46,246 nucleotides of DNA, taken from IMG/VR virus record IMGVR_UViG_3300043122_000020, positions 1 through 46,246 of that record. One strand, written 5' to 3'. Under the pieces are notes generated by a model that ran no database searches, had not been told where the DNA came from, and saw only the letters and a list, made by a program, of their open reading frames with translations. Each line of letters begins with the position of its first letter. The stretch's first letter is position 1. Positions 13,428 through 21,295 of this stretch are shown here, piece after piece. The translations under genes and the position numbers were made by a program. This DNA comes from a virus.

Positions 13428-15961
13428 CCTTCCTTCTCCACCAGCTTCAGCGGTATCTTCTCTTTGATCCGTTTATGTTGTGTCAGGTAGTGTCCGTACA
13501 CTTCCACACCGTCCATTGCTTGATACTCCTCAATGTTACGTGTAGCCCATACGCGGCGCTGCCTTTGCCCGTCCCACATCTTGATCTGTGTTCCGAGACC
13601 ATTTTGACGCATGATCTTCCCCATGGTGGCAGGCTGCGGGATGCTCTTCAGATCCACTCCTACGCCGGACAGGCTCAACGTCTTCAAGGCCTCACGGATG
13701 TCCTCGTTCGTCACCAGATCAGCGTCCATGTAGCTCTGGTGCTCAAGGATAAACTCATTCAGAGCGTATGCTATCGGGTCCTGCCCTGCTTCCTGGATGG
13801 ACTGCATGTAATCAGTCACTGGCGGCGCGGCGCACGGGTCGAAGTCGCTCAGGTCTACCTGTGTCATGAGATAGTACACGCACGCTTTCCAGCCCTCCTG
13901 GTCACGCATCCATGCCCACCTGTCGTCCCAGTAGTTCTGCCACGAGGGTTTAATCTGCTTGTCCACGCCGCGGATGTTCAGGTCAGACCAGACGGCATAA
14001 TAACGTCTGGTGTCCGATTTAACGTCGATAGGCACGGCACTGTTGCTCGTCATGGTACCGTTGATAATGTTGCGGATGACGAACGGATGCCGGTTCTTCT
14101 GGTTCACTCGTGTGTAGTGAGGAGGCGCCGCGGCTATTGCCTTGAGCTTGTTGTGGATGATCTGCGCCTCACGCCGGTCGCCCAGGTCGCACTCGTTGAT
14201 GTGCAGATATTTGGTGCTGAGCAGATAGTCATCAAAGTCACGCAGAAGCTCGTCACCGTGGATGACTGTGCAGTCCTTCCCCATGGCGTTGATGAGGGGA
14301 TACAGCAGGAAGTCTTTACCGTTACCCTCACCCCCGGCAAGTATCAGCATGTGATTGATCTTGCGCTCAGGATGACGCAGAGTGTACGCCATCCATTTGA
14401 GAATATGATCCGCGTTGTTCGTCCACCCCAGTGCTCCGAAGTGGTCAAGCCAGCGGGTCACGTCTCCGGGCGCACCTTGTTCAATATTGCCCACCCAGCC
14501 ATTGACAAACGCGACACCGCGCTCGGTGAAGATTTTAGGCATTCCCGGCGCATAGTCGAGCCGGTCCACTTTCTGAGTCTTGCCTTGCATCAGAGCTTCA
14601 GCGCGAGCCTCGTTGTCGAAGTGTCCGAAGGCGTTTTGAAAAGCCTCTGCTGTGAGCCACATTCTCTTGTCAGGGTTGTAAAACTGATTCTGTTCAGCCA
14701 CGTACACAAAGCTCTCGTAGAAGTCATCAGGAGTGTCTTTTGCGTACCATATTTCACGCTGTTGCTGTAGGATCTTGCTGAAGTCTGCCCGAGTCCAGCG
14801 CATGTAGTCCTTGACCTGATTCCACCAGATCAGGCGGCTGCCGTGATCCAGACCGTCCACCGCGCGCAGGATCTCATACGCCACGACCGCAGCTTCAGCA
14901 GTGTGCGCCGGTTTACGCCTGAGATTGTCCATCAGGTCTTGGTAGCTGACAATCTCACTCTGTACCGGCGCTTCGTGCTCTTGTGCTCCCATGAAGTCCG
15001 GCGTAGTGGCACCAACTTCATTGAGCTTCTTCATTGTCTGCCATGCGTTCAGTCGTTGTCTGAACCCGGGCGCTGACTGCTCAATGTGATTGATAAGGTC
15101 ACGTCCCGTCCTGTCCGCACATGAGCCATGATGGCACTTGAAACCGATTGATCCATCGGCATTTGTGAACACAGCAGCTCCATCATCTGCTTGGTTTGTG
15201 TGTTCATGTACCCATGGGCAAGTAATCTCAAATCTTCCGGGGCTTCTGATTTCCTTGACTTCGATCGCGAAGGTGTTAAGCATAGGATGGTCTGGTACAT
15301 CAGTGGCACCATCCGTTCGTGTGTCTCTGCGTTCCTGATCGAGGTCAATTCCGAAGGGTCGCGCCAGCTCTTCGATGCTGACTCTGATTTCCGGGTTCCA
15401 CTCGACCATTTTGCATCGTGGAGGAGTGCCCCCGTTGGCTGCGACTCTGTTTGCTTTTGCGTTGACTCCTTCTGGCAGTCTGACATACCGCGTAACTCCT
15501 TTCATCCCCGGGTCTTTGCCATCGGGGGCAAGACCTCTCTCAACTAGCCCATCAAGCAGATTCTCAATCCACTTGCGCTCAGTACAAGGCCAGTCCAGCA
15601 CCCAGCCCCACTGCTCAGATCCCGGACTGCTCTCAAGTTTGAACGTCGGTGTCGGTAAACGCTCGACCGCGGCAACGTCCAGCTTCTCGCGTACATCGTC
15701 AGCAACGATCACATGCGTAGCCCGGTAGTTCGCTTTCCGTCGCACAGCACGACCACCGTCATCGTAAAACGTGCTGATGCAATAATACTGATTAGTGAGC
15801 GGCTGCAGATATGTATTCTTAAAATACCCACCAGCCCAGCACACGCCGCGCCGGTCTGTAGGGATGTCGGTAGGATCATCCGGGAAGCTGGTAACGTGTG
15901 CCCATATATGGTCGTCACCGAAAAGCGTTTTGAGGAAATCGAGATTACTTACACTGTGCAT
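13424..15961 (-). CDS. Primase-helicase (RepB/AEP-like primase + D5-type SF3 helicase)
   Basis: This encodes 845 residues. The N-terminal half resembles archaeo-eukaryotic-type plasmid/phage primases: LESSPGSEQWGW near 110-121 and GVTRYVRLPEGVNAKANR near 158-175. A Cys/His region follows (CPWVHEHT...FKCHHGSC, about 250-285). The C-terminal half is a superfamily 3 helicase with Walker A GGEGNGKDF near 541, LHINECDLGDRR near 590 and a DTRRYY stretch. The last ~95 residues (DADLVTNEDIREAL...MWDGQRQRRVWATRNIEEY) are the same module that is repeated four times in the protein at 4680-5774. It primes and unwinds DNA at the replication fork. The start at ATG 15961 has a GGGAG site. Confidence 0.92.
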   Translation of the reverse strand: MHSVSNLDFLKTLFGDDHIWAHVTSFPDDPTDIPTDRRGVCWAGGYFKNTYLQPLTNQYYCISTFYDDGGRAVRRKANYRATHVIVADDVREKLDVAAVERLPTPTFKLESSPGSEQWGWVLDWPCTERKWIENLLDGLVERGLAPDGKDPGMKGVTRYVRLPEGVNAKANRVAANGGTPPRCKMVEWNPEIRVSIEELARPFGIDLDQERRDTRTDGATDVPDHPMLNTFAIEVKEIRSPGRFEITCPWVHEHTNQADDGAAVFTNADGSIGFKCHHGSCADRTGRDLINHIEQSAPGFRQRLNAWQTMKKLNEVGATTPDFMGAQEHEAPVQSEIVSYQDLMDNLRRKPAHTAEAAVVAYEILRAVDGLDHGSRLIWWNQVKDYMRWTRADFSKILQQQREIWYAKDTPDDFYESFVYVAEQNQFYNPDKRMWLTAEAFQNAFGHFDNEARAEALMQGKTQKVDRLDYAPGMPKIFTERGVAFVNGWVGNIEQGAPGDVTRWLDHFGALGWTNNADHILKWMAYTLRHPERKINHMLILAGGEGNGKDFLLYPLINAMGKDCTVIHGDELLRDFDDYLLSTKYLHINECDLGDRREAQIIHNKLKAIAAAPPHYTRVNQKNRHPFVIRNIINGTMTSNSAVPIDVKSDTRRYYAVWSDLNIRGVDKQIKPSWQNYWDDRWAWMRDQEGWKACVYYLMTQVDLSDFDPCAAPPVTDYMQSIQEAGQDPIAYALNEFILEHQSYMDADLVTNEDIREALKTLSLSGVGVDLKSIPQPATMGKIMRQNGLGTQIKMWDGQRQRRVWATRNIEEYQAMDGVEVYGHYLTQHKRIKEKIPLKLVEKEG

Positions 15962-16118
15962 CGTAAACTCCCTTATAATCAGGCCAGCCAGCCGACGGGT
16001 CGCTCATGTGCATTTTAACCATCTCGCAGTACAAGTCGTCGGCTTTCTCTGCTTCCTCTGCGTCATTCATAAAAACAATCGTGAGCGCAGAAAAGAATAA
16101 AATCAATAGTAGTTTCAT
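15945..16118 (-). CDS. Small signal-anchored protein (57 aa)
   Basis: This encodes 57 residues. A hydrophobic N-terminal helix (MKLLLILFFSALTIVFM) is followed by a short acidic domain with C31 and C56 and the phrase LYCEMVKMHMSDPSAGWPDY. From general knowledge, the CEMV...GWPDYxGxYxxxC pattern recurs in small phage proteins. GGGAGG is 5 bases from ATG 16118. The end overlaps the primase-helicase start by 17 bases. It is the first gene of the minus primase block. Confidence 0.7.
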   Translation of the reverse strand: MKLLLILFFSALTIVFMNDAEEAEKADDLYCEMVKMHMSDPSAGWPDYKGVYDAQCK

Positions 16119-16143
16119 GTTGACCTCCCTTTAAGTTTCCTGC

Positions 16144-16172
16144 ATAGTGGCATAACAAAAAAGACACGTCAA
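16144..16172 (-). promoter_or_regulatory. Weak candidate promoter for the primase block
   Basis: On the minus strand, TTGACG (16172-16167) and CACTAT (16149-16144) are 17 bases apart and lie 25 bases before the first gene. The -10 is poor (3 of 6). Confidence 0.35.
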
Positions 16173-16185
16173 CGATAAAAAAGTG

Positions 16186-16214
16186 TTGACAAAGTTATAA
16201 ACCGCGTTTAGAGT
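16186..16214 (+). promoter_or_regulatory. Sigma70-type promoter for the replication block
   Basis: A perfect -35 TTGACA (16186-16191) is followed after 17 bases by TAGAGT (16209-16214), 25 bases before the first ATG at 16240. The short dyad AAAC-CGC-GTTT (16199-16209) lies between the boxes and could be an operator for the RHH-like protein encoded next. Confidence 0.75.
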
Positions 16215-16239
16215 CCAGAGAAAAGAAAGGAGAAAACCG

Positions 16240-16437
16240 ATGAGCCACACCGTTATACATTTGAAAGTCCTGGAAAGTTCGTACTCGACTTTCGGCACCA
16301 AGGCAGAGGAGTTGGGAAAGAAGCCCAGCACCCTGCTCCGTGAAATAATCGAGGCGGTAAACGAAGACCGTCTCACTATTCAACCCAACGAAGGACAGCG
16401 TCGTCTGTTCGGCATCGAAAAGGAGATTGTATCATGA
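16240..16437 (+). CDS. Putative ribbon-helix-helix regulator (65 aa)
   Basis: This encodes 65 residues. A beta-strand-like start (HTVIHLKVLESSYSTF) is followed by helix-turn-helix-like KAEELGKKPSTLLREIIEAV, which fits the ribbon-helix-helix (CopG/Arc) pattern, with a short basic tail. It is the first gene after the best promoter in the window, so autoregulation of the replication operon is plausible. AAAGGAG precedes ATG 16240. The last bases overlap the next start (ATGA). Confidence 0.6.
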   Translation: MSHTVIHLKVLESSYSTFGTKAEELGKKPSTLLREIIEAVNEDRLTIQPNEGQRRLFGIEKEIVS

Positions 16438-16886
16438 TTGAAATCAAGTTGCATTTTGAAACCGTACTAGAGGCCCGTGAATGGTTCGCCAAGATTGAAG
16501 GTGAACCGATGCCTGCGCGCCCCGCTGGCTCACCTGCACCGGGACCAGACTCACCTGCCTACGAGGCTCCCGCAGCACCTGCTGCACCTGCTCAGGCTCC
16601 CGCAGCACCTGCTGCACCTGCTCAGGCTCCCGCAGCACCTGCTGCACCTGCCGCACCTGTAGCACCGGCTCAGGCACCTGCCGCACCTGCAGCACCGGCT
16701 CAGGCTCCTGCTGCACCTGCTCCGTCAGCCGAGGAGCTTCAGACACTCATGCAGGAAAAAGCATCGCATCTTTGTGACGGTGGCACCGCTTGCTTCCAGG
16801 TAATCAAGGATATGGGAGTGTCAGGGATCTCTCAGATGACAGAAGAGCAGCGCGCACAGGCGGCTGAGAAAGTGAAAGCACTATGA
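16434..16886 (+). CDS. Two-domain protein with Pro/Ala repeat linker (150 aa)
   Basis: This encodes 150 residues. A short N-terminal domain (about 1-25, HFETVLEAREWFAKIEG) and a C-terminal helical domain (about 100-150, including GVSGISQMTEEQRAQAAEKV) are joined by about 65 residues of APAAPAAPAQ-type repeats. Proteins of this build precede DUF2800 nucleases in phage replication operons and may help recombination or ssDNA handling. The role is not known. The linker is encoded by tandem DNA repeats and may vary in length. Confidence 0.75.
   Translation: MIEIKLHFETVLEAREWFAKIEGEPMPARPAGSPAPGPDSPAYEAPAAPAAPAQAPAAPAAPAQAPAAPAAPAAPVAPAQAPAAPAAPAQAPAAPAPSAEELQTLMQEKASHLCDGGTACFQVIKDMGVSGISQMTEEQRAQAAEKVKAL
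16565..16651 (+). repeat. 30-bp tandem repeat, 2.9 copies
   Basis: The 30-base unit beginning GGCTCCCGCAGCACCTGCTG occurs at 16565-16594, 16595-16624 and 16625-16651 without a mismatch. Two degenerate units follow to about 16715. Each encodes one APAAPAAPAQ-like decapeptide. Confidence 0.9.
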
Positions 16887-18112
16887 GCCATCACGCCCGA
16901 CTATCACCCAGCAACAAACGATGGCCCATCTGCCCCGGGTCGATCCGCGAGGAGGCTCAGTACCCTGACGACCGCTCCGGAGAGGCTGCTGTAGATGGCA
17001 CAGGGTCACACTTATTGCTGGAGCTGTGCATCGACTGCGAGTCTGCTGACCACATGCTCGACCAGACCATCGGTGAAGGACACGAGGACAGGCAGCAGGG
17101 GTGGTGGGTCAAGAAAGACCGCATCGACAGGGTAAACGCAGCACTGTCGTACATCCAACGGCGCAAACGTGAACTGGATGGCGCCTTGATCTTTGCCGAG
17201 TCTCAATCCGACGCTGGGCAATGGTTCGGACGGGATGACTGGTACGGCACATGCGACGTTACCATCCGCGGTTCTGACACTCTGGAGGTCATGGATTACA
17301 AAGACGGGCGCATGTTTGTCAAAGCTGAGGATAACTCCCAGCTCATCAGTTACGCGGTCGGCAAGCTCGGTGAATACGTGATGCAGGGTGCTACCATACC
17401 CAACATTGACAACTGCCCCATTCAAAACGTTCGCATGACCATTGTGCAACCCAAGACCACGCCCATGGTGCGCTACGTCGACATGCCGATCGCTGACGTT
17501 TGGGAAGCGGGAAAAAGGTTAGCCGTTGCAGCCAAGGCTACCGATGATCCTAACGCGCCGCTGGTGCCGAGCGACGACTGCAAGTGGTGCAAACACGGCA
17601 ACCACTGCAACGCAAAATTTGAGAAAGGAGCTGTAGCTATGACAGGACAACAGTCCCTCATCGAAGCAATAAAGTCCGGGCAGATTGCCCCAGGTAATAT
17701 GAGTTCAGAACAACTGGCAGCGTTCAAAGACATTGAGAAGGTTGTCACGGATCTGTTCAAAGCCGTAGATAAAGAGATGTTTTCACGCATCAGTGAAGAT
17801 GAGAACAGCATCCCCGGGTACGAGATCGGTGAAGGCCGACGAAGTAAAAAGTGGGCTGAAGATGACGAAATCGTGGCGAAGAAGCTGCGCGGGATGCGTC
17901 TGAAAAAGGACGAAGTAATGATCCCCACTCTCATCTCACCGGCTCAGGCTATCAAGCATCCTGACCTTACCGAGCGTCAGCTTGCGAACGTCGAGAAGAT
18001 GATCGAGATGAAGCCTGGACCGAAGAAAGTGGTCAAGGTAAAGCAGCAAGCCGAGAAACAGGACGCCGCTGAGATGTTTGAAAAAGTACCAGAACTTCCA
18101 TCATTCATGTAA
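16883..18112 (+). CDS. DUF2800-family PD-(D/E)XK nuclease
   Basis: This encodes 409 residues. RecB-type nuclease features: the N-terminal SPSNKRWPICPGS with GTGSHLLLELC, then YGTCDVTIRG and LEVMDYKDG (about 121-141, the Asp and (D/E)xK triad), a conserved QLISYAVG helix, and a cysteine cluster CKWCKHGNHC (about 233-242) that resembles the iron-sulphur or zinc cluster of this family. It is expected to resect DNA ends for recombination with the DUF2815 protein encoded next. The start overlaps the upstream stop (ATGA). Confidence 0.9.
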   Translation: MSHHARLSPSNKRWPICPGSIREEAQYPDDRSGEAAVDGTGSHLLLELCIDCESADHMLDQTIGEGHEDRQQGWWVKKDRIDRVNAALSYIQRRKRELDGALIFAESQSDAGQWFGRDDWYGTCDVTIRGSDTLEVMDYKDGRMFVKAEDNSQLISYAVGKLGEYVMQGATIPNIDNCPIQNVRMTIVQPKTTPMVRYVDMPIADVWEAGKRLAVAAKATDDPNAPLVPSDDCKWCKHGNHCNAKFEKGAVAMTGQQSLIEAIKSGQIAPGNMSSEQLAAFKDIEKVVTDLFKAVDKEMFSRISEDENSIPGYEIGEGRRSKKWAEDDEIVAKKLRGMRLKKDEVMIPTLISPAQAIKHPDLTERQLANVEKMIEMKPGPKKVVKVKQQAEKQDAAEMFEKVPELPSFM

Positions 18113-18124
18113 AGGAGATACACC

Positions 18125-18841
18125 ATGGCTACAACTATTCAGGTAAAAGGCATCATTTCATTTCCGCACCTGTTCGAGCCGCGTGCTGTGAACGAAGGTG
18201 ACGACCCGAAATACAGCGTGAACTGCTTGATCCGTAAAGACGATCCGCAGGTTCAGACGATCCAGAACGCTATCGAGACCGAGAAGCAAAACACATTCCC
18301 CAACGGCTTCCCGCCCAACGGTAAACTATGCCTGAAGGACGGAGATGTTGAACCAAACGGCGTTAAAGGGTATTATGAGTTGCGTGCCAACACAGGCGCA
18401 GATAACCCTCCTCATGTAGTGCACGTACCGGGAGCCAAACCTGTCACCGACCGCAGCAAAGTCTACCCTGGTGCCGTGGCGTGGTGCATTATCAACATCA
18501 ACGGCTACAACAAGCAGATCAACAAAGGCGTCGGTGCATACATCAACGGCGTAGGTATAACCGGCGAAGAGGGTGAGCTTGGACGCCTCGACAACAAGCC
18601 CAGCGCAGAGCAGATGTTCGCTGGTGTCGGTGGAGACACGGCGCCGCAGCAGGTAGCACCGGCTGCACCCGCCGCACCGGCTACACCTCCTCCGGCCCCC
18701 ACGTCGGCTACGTATCAGATGACCGACAAAGCCAACGGTCTGACACGTGATCAGTATCACCAGGCTGGGTGGACTGACGAGCTGTTGATCCAGCACGGGA
18801 TGATGCTGCCCCCTGGCGGTGTGGCCCCCTCCTTCGGATAA
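18125..18841 (+). CDS. DUF2815-family ssDNA-binding protein
   Basis: This encodes 238 residues. The N-terminal OB-fold-like domain (VKGIISFPHLFEPRAVNEGD, KYSVNCLIRKDDPQ, YPGAVAWCIININGYN) matches DUF2815, the usual partner of DUF2800 nucleases. A Pro/Ala linker (about 178-197) leads to a C-terminal tail with LTRDQYHQAGWTDELLIQHG, a short motif found in several phage replication proteins and probably a protein-contact site. It would coat ssDNA at forks and in recombination. AAAGGAG precedes ATG 18125, and a terminator directly follows. Confidence 0.88.
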   Translation: MATTIQVKGIISFPHLFEPRAVNEGDDPKYSVNCLIRKDDPQVQTIQNAIETEKQNTFPNGFPPNGKLCLKDGDVEPNGVKGYYELRANTGADNPPHVVHVPGAKPVTDRSKVYPGAVAWCIININGYNKQINKGVGAYINGVGITGEEGELGRLDNKPSAEQMFAGVGGDTAPQQVAPAAPAAPATPPPAPTSATYQMTDKANGLTRDQYHQAGWTDELLIQHGMMLPPGGVAPSFG

Positions 18842-18853
18842 CTTGTTGCAATG

Positions 18854-18896
18854 CCTCCCGGTGGGTTCTCTTCCTTACCGCCGGGAGGGTTTTTTA
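18854..18896 (+). terminator. Terminator/attenuator inside the replication operon
   Basis: CCTCCCGG (18854-18861) pairs with CCGGGAGG (18881-18888), with a 19-base loop, followed by GTTTTTT. It lies 13 bases after the SSB-like stop, and the next genes continue in the same direction, so it probably limits rather than stops transcription. Confidence 0.75.
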
Positions 18897-18907
18897 GGAG
18901 TAATACC

Positions 18908-19165
18908 ATGAGACTTGCAGATATTAACAGAGCACAGCAGAAGTTTCGCAGCGAGACGGGTGAACGTCCCACTGAAGTAAATATCCCTGAACACTGCGTC
19001 CTTGATTTACTTGACGAGATGCTGGCTACTCGCAGTTTCCCTGAAGAGGAGATTGAGGAGGCCATCGTGGCCCATGAGACCGGAGACGCTTGCAAAGTGT
19101 CAGAGTTCTTCAACAACACCAAGATCCTCGGTATGCGAACAATCATCGTCCCCACGGTGTCATGA
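18908..19165 (+). CDS. Hypothetical protein before DNA polymerase (85 aa)
   Basis: This encodes 85 acidic, helical residues beginning MRLADINRAQQKFRSETGER. TTAGGAG lies 6 bases before ATG 18908, so the longer frame from 18851, which crosses the terminator, is rejected. The stop overlaps the polymerase start. I do not recognise the family, although its fixed place before the polymerase suggests a replication accessory role. Confidence 0.65.
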   Translation: MRLADINRAQQKFRSETGERPTEVNIPEHCVLDLLDEMLATRSFPEEEIEEAIVAHETGDACKVSEFFNNTKILGMRTIIVPTVS

Positions 19166-21012
19166 TGCGTGCTGTATACGACATCGAGACATACCCTAAC
19201 ATCTTTTCTGCTGGCTTCCTCGTACCTGACACCGGAGAGTATCTGGAGTGTGAGTACAGCTTCCGGAAAAACGACATCCAGACTATGCTGGACTTCTTCG
19301 CGGAAGTAAACAGACGCGGCGGTGCGCTGGTGGGGTTCAACAACATTCACTTTGACTACCCTGTCATTCACTTTATCATCCAGAATCAGGGTAAGATTAC
19401 CCCGACCGACATTTACAATAAAGCCATGGAGATAATTAACACACCGTGGAATGACCGCTTCAAGCATGTCGTATGGGACTCTGATACCCTGGTGCCTCAG
19501 ATCGACCTGTACAAGATCCACCACTTCGACAACTTTGCCCGGGCTACCAGTCTCAAGACGCTTGAGTTCAACATGCGCCGTGACTCTGTTGAGGATCTGC
19601 CGTTTCCTCCCGGCACAGTGTTGGACTGGCATCAGTGTGACAAGCTCGTGGACTACATGTATGAGGACATCAGCGCCACTGCTGAGTTCCTGCAGCATAG
19701 TCGCGGACACCTTGAGTTCCGGGAAACCCTGACTGAGAAATACGGCATCAACTTCACCAACTTCAATGACACCAAGATCGGCAAAGAATACTTCATCATG
19801 AAGATGAAGCAGCAGATCCCCGGCTTCGACAAGAAACAGCAGACAAAGCGCGACAGTATTAGGGTAGCTGACGTAGTGTTTGATTACATTAAATTTGACC
19901 ACCCTGAGTTCAACAGGATACTCAACTGGTTCAAGACGCAAACGATCCACGATACTCAGAATCTCAAGGGAGTGTTCCAGGATGTCAACTGTACCGTTGA
20001 TGGTTTCACATTTGACTTCGGCGCTGGTGGGATACACGGCAGCGTGGAGTCCTCAATCGTGTTCTCGGATGCTGATCACATTGTCGAGGACTGGGACGTC
20101 AAGAGTTACTACCCGAACGTGGCAATAGTCAATGATCTCTACCCTGAACACTTGGGTCATGCGTTCTGTGAAATCTATAAGGACGTTTATGATCAAAGGC
20201 AGCTTCACCCCAAAGGCAGTACGGAGAACAAAGCCCTCAAACTCGCGCTCAACGGTGTATACGGTGACAGCAACAACAAGTATTCATGTTTCTACGATCC
20301 TCAATACACCGTGTCCATCACGATCAACGGTCAGCTCCTGCTCTGCATGTTGGCTGAAAAGATGATGCAGGGTGGCTGTCAGATGGTGCAGATAAACACC
20401 GACGGTCTGACTGTGCGCTATCCGCGACAGATGAAGTCATGGGTACACGAGGTCGCCCGATGGTGGGAGACTGTCACAGGGCTGGTGCTTGAGGACATTG
20501 AGTACAAAGCCATGTATATCAGAGACGTGAACAACTACATCGGTGAGTACACTGATGGCAAACTGAAACGCAAAGGCGCATACTGCTACGGTGACGACTT
20601 GGGGTGGCACCAGGATCACTCGGCTCAGGTTGTGCAGATGGCAGCAGAGGCCGCACTGGTGCGCGGCGTCCAGATCCGTCACTTCATCGAGAACCACCAG
20701 AACCCGCTTGACTTCCTGCTCAGAGGGAAGGTCAGCAGGGGTAGCTCACTCGTCACCGTTGACTACCATGGCAATGAGACCCTGCAGCAGAGCACCACCA
20801 GGTACTACATAAGTTGCCTGGGTGACGACCTGGTGAAGATTATGCCGCCGCTCAAGGGTAAGACTGAGCCGCGCCGCATAGGTGTCAACAAGGGCTGGAA
20901 GGTTACAGTGTGCAACAAACTGGATCAGATTGTCGAGGCTGACATTGAGCATGAGTGGTACATCAAGGAAGCCGAGAAGCTGGTTAAACCACTGAGAGGG
21001 GACCATGGGTAA
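19162..21012 (+). CDS. Family B DNA polymerase with 3'-5' exonuclease
   Basis: This encodes 616 residues. Exonuclease motifs: YDIETYPN (6-13), GFNNIHFDYP (58-67) and YMYEDISATAEF (about 166-177). Polymerase motifs: A, DWDVKSYYPN (about 310-319); B, KLALNGVYG (360-368); C, INTDGL (411-416), where the usual DTD is NTD. At 616 residues it is compact compared with T4-type enzymes (about 900). The start is ATG 19162, overlapping the previous stop. It is the replicative polymerase, working with the primase-helicase and probably the clamp-like protein. A polymerase of this type instead of a T7-like family A enzyme is notable in a phage with T7-like tail genes. Confidence 0.9.
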   Translation: MMRAVYDIETYPNIFSAGFLVPDTGEYLECEYSFRKNDIQTMLDFFAEVNRRGGALVGFNNIHFDYPVIHFIIQNQGKITPTDIYNKAMEIINTPWNDRFKHVVWDSDTLVPQIDLYKIHHFDNFARATSLKTLEFNMRRDSVEDLPFPPGTVLDWHQCDKLVDYMYEDISATAEFLQHSRGHLEFRETLTEKYGINFTNFNDTKIGKEYFIMKMKQQIPGFDKKQQTKRDSIRVADVVFDYIKFDHPEFNRILNWFKTQTIHDTQNLKGVFQDVNCTVDGFTFDFGAGGIHGSVESSIVFSDADHIVEDWDVKSYYPNVAIVNDLYPEHLGHAFCEIYKDVYDQRQLHPKGSTENKALKLALNGVYGDSNNKYSCFYDPQYTVSITINGQLLLCMLAEKMMQGGCQMVQINTDGLTVRYPRQMKSWVHEVARWWETVTGLVLEDIEYKAMYIRDVNNYIGEYTDGKLKRKGAYCYGDDLGWHQDHSAQVVQMAAEAALVRGVQIRHFIENHQNPLDFLLRGKVSRGSSLVTVDYHGNETLQQSTTRYYISCLGDDLVKIMPPLKGKTEPRRIGVNKGWKVTVCNKLDQIVEADIEHEWYIKEAEKLVKPLRGDHG

Positions 21013-21295
21013 AGAAGAGAACGATGTTGAGACTTACCTGCACTCACAGATCACAAAGCTCCACGGCACCACGCGCAAATGGGTCTCCCCTGGTCGCGCC
21101 GGTGTGCCTGACCGGATCTGCATGTTACCGGAAGGGAGAGTGTTCTTTGTCGAGGTGAAGACGCTCTCCGGTAAACTCTCAGTGCGTCAGAAGCGTGAGA
21201 TGGAGTCTCTTGCTGAGCTTGGTTGCAACGTCCACACCGTTTACGGTCGTCAAGGTGTCGATGATTTCATAAGAGGATTAGATGTTACACCCTAA
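21005..21295 (+). CDS. VRR-NUC domain nuclease (96 aa)
   Basis: This encodes 96 residues with the complete minimal VRR-NUC nuclease fold: GRAGVPDRICM with D36, FFVEVKT with E50 and K52, and the following LSVRQKREMESL helix. Stand-alone VRR-NUC proteins in phages cut branched DNA and commonly sit between polymerase and an SNF2-like helicase, as here. Both ends overlap neighbouring genes. Confidence 0.9.
   Translation: MGKEENDVETYLHSQITKLHGTTRKWVSPGRAGVPDRICMLPEGRVFFVEVKTLSGKLSVRQKREMESLAELGCNVHTVYGRQGVDDFIRGLDVTP

Noticed and set aside
13475-14770. 431-codon plus-strand frame antisense to the primase-helicase
   Set aside because: The opposite strand carries the full Walker motifs and the repeat module. 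This frame has no domain and no ribosome site.
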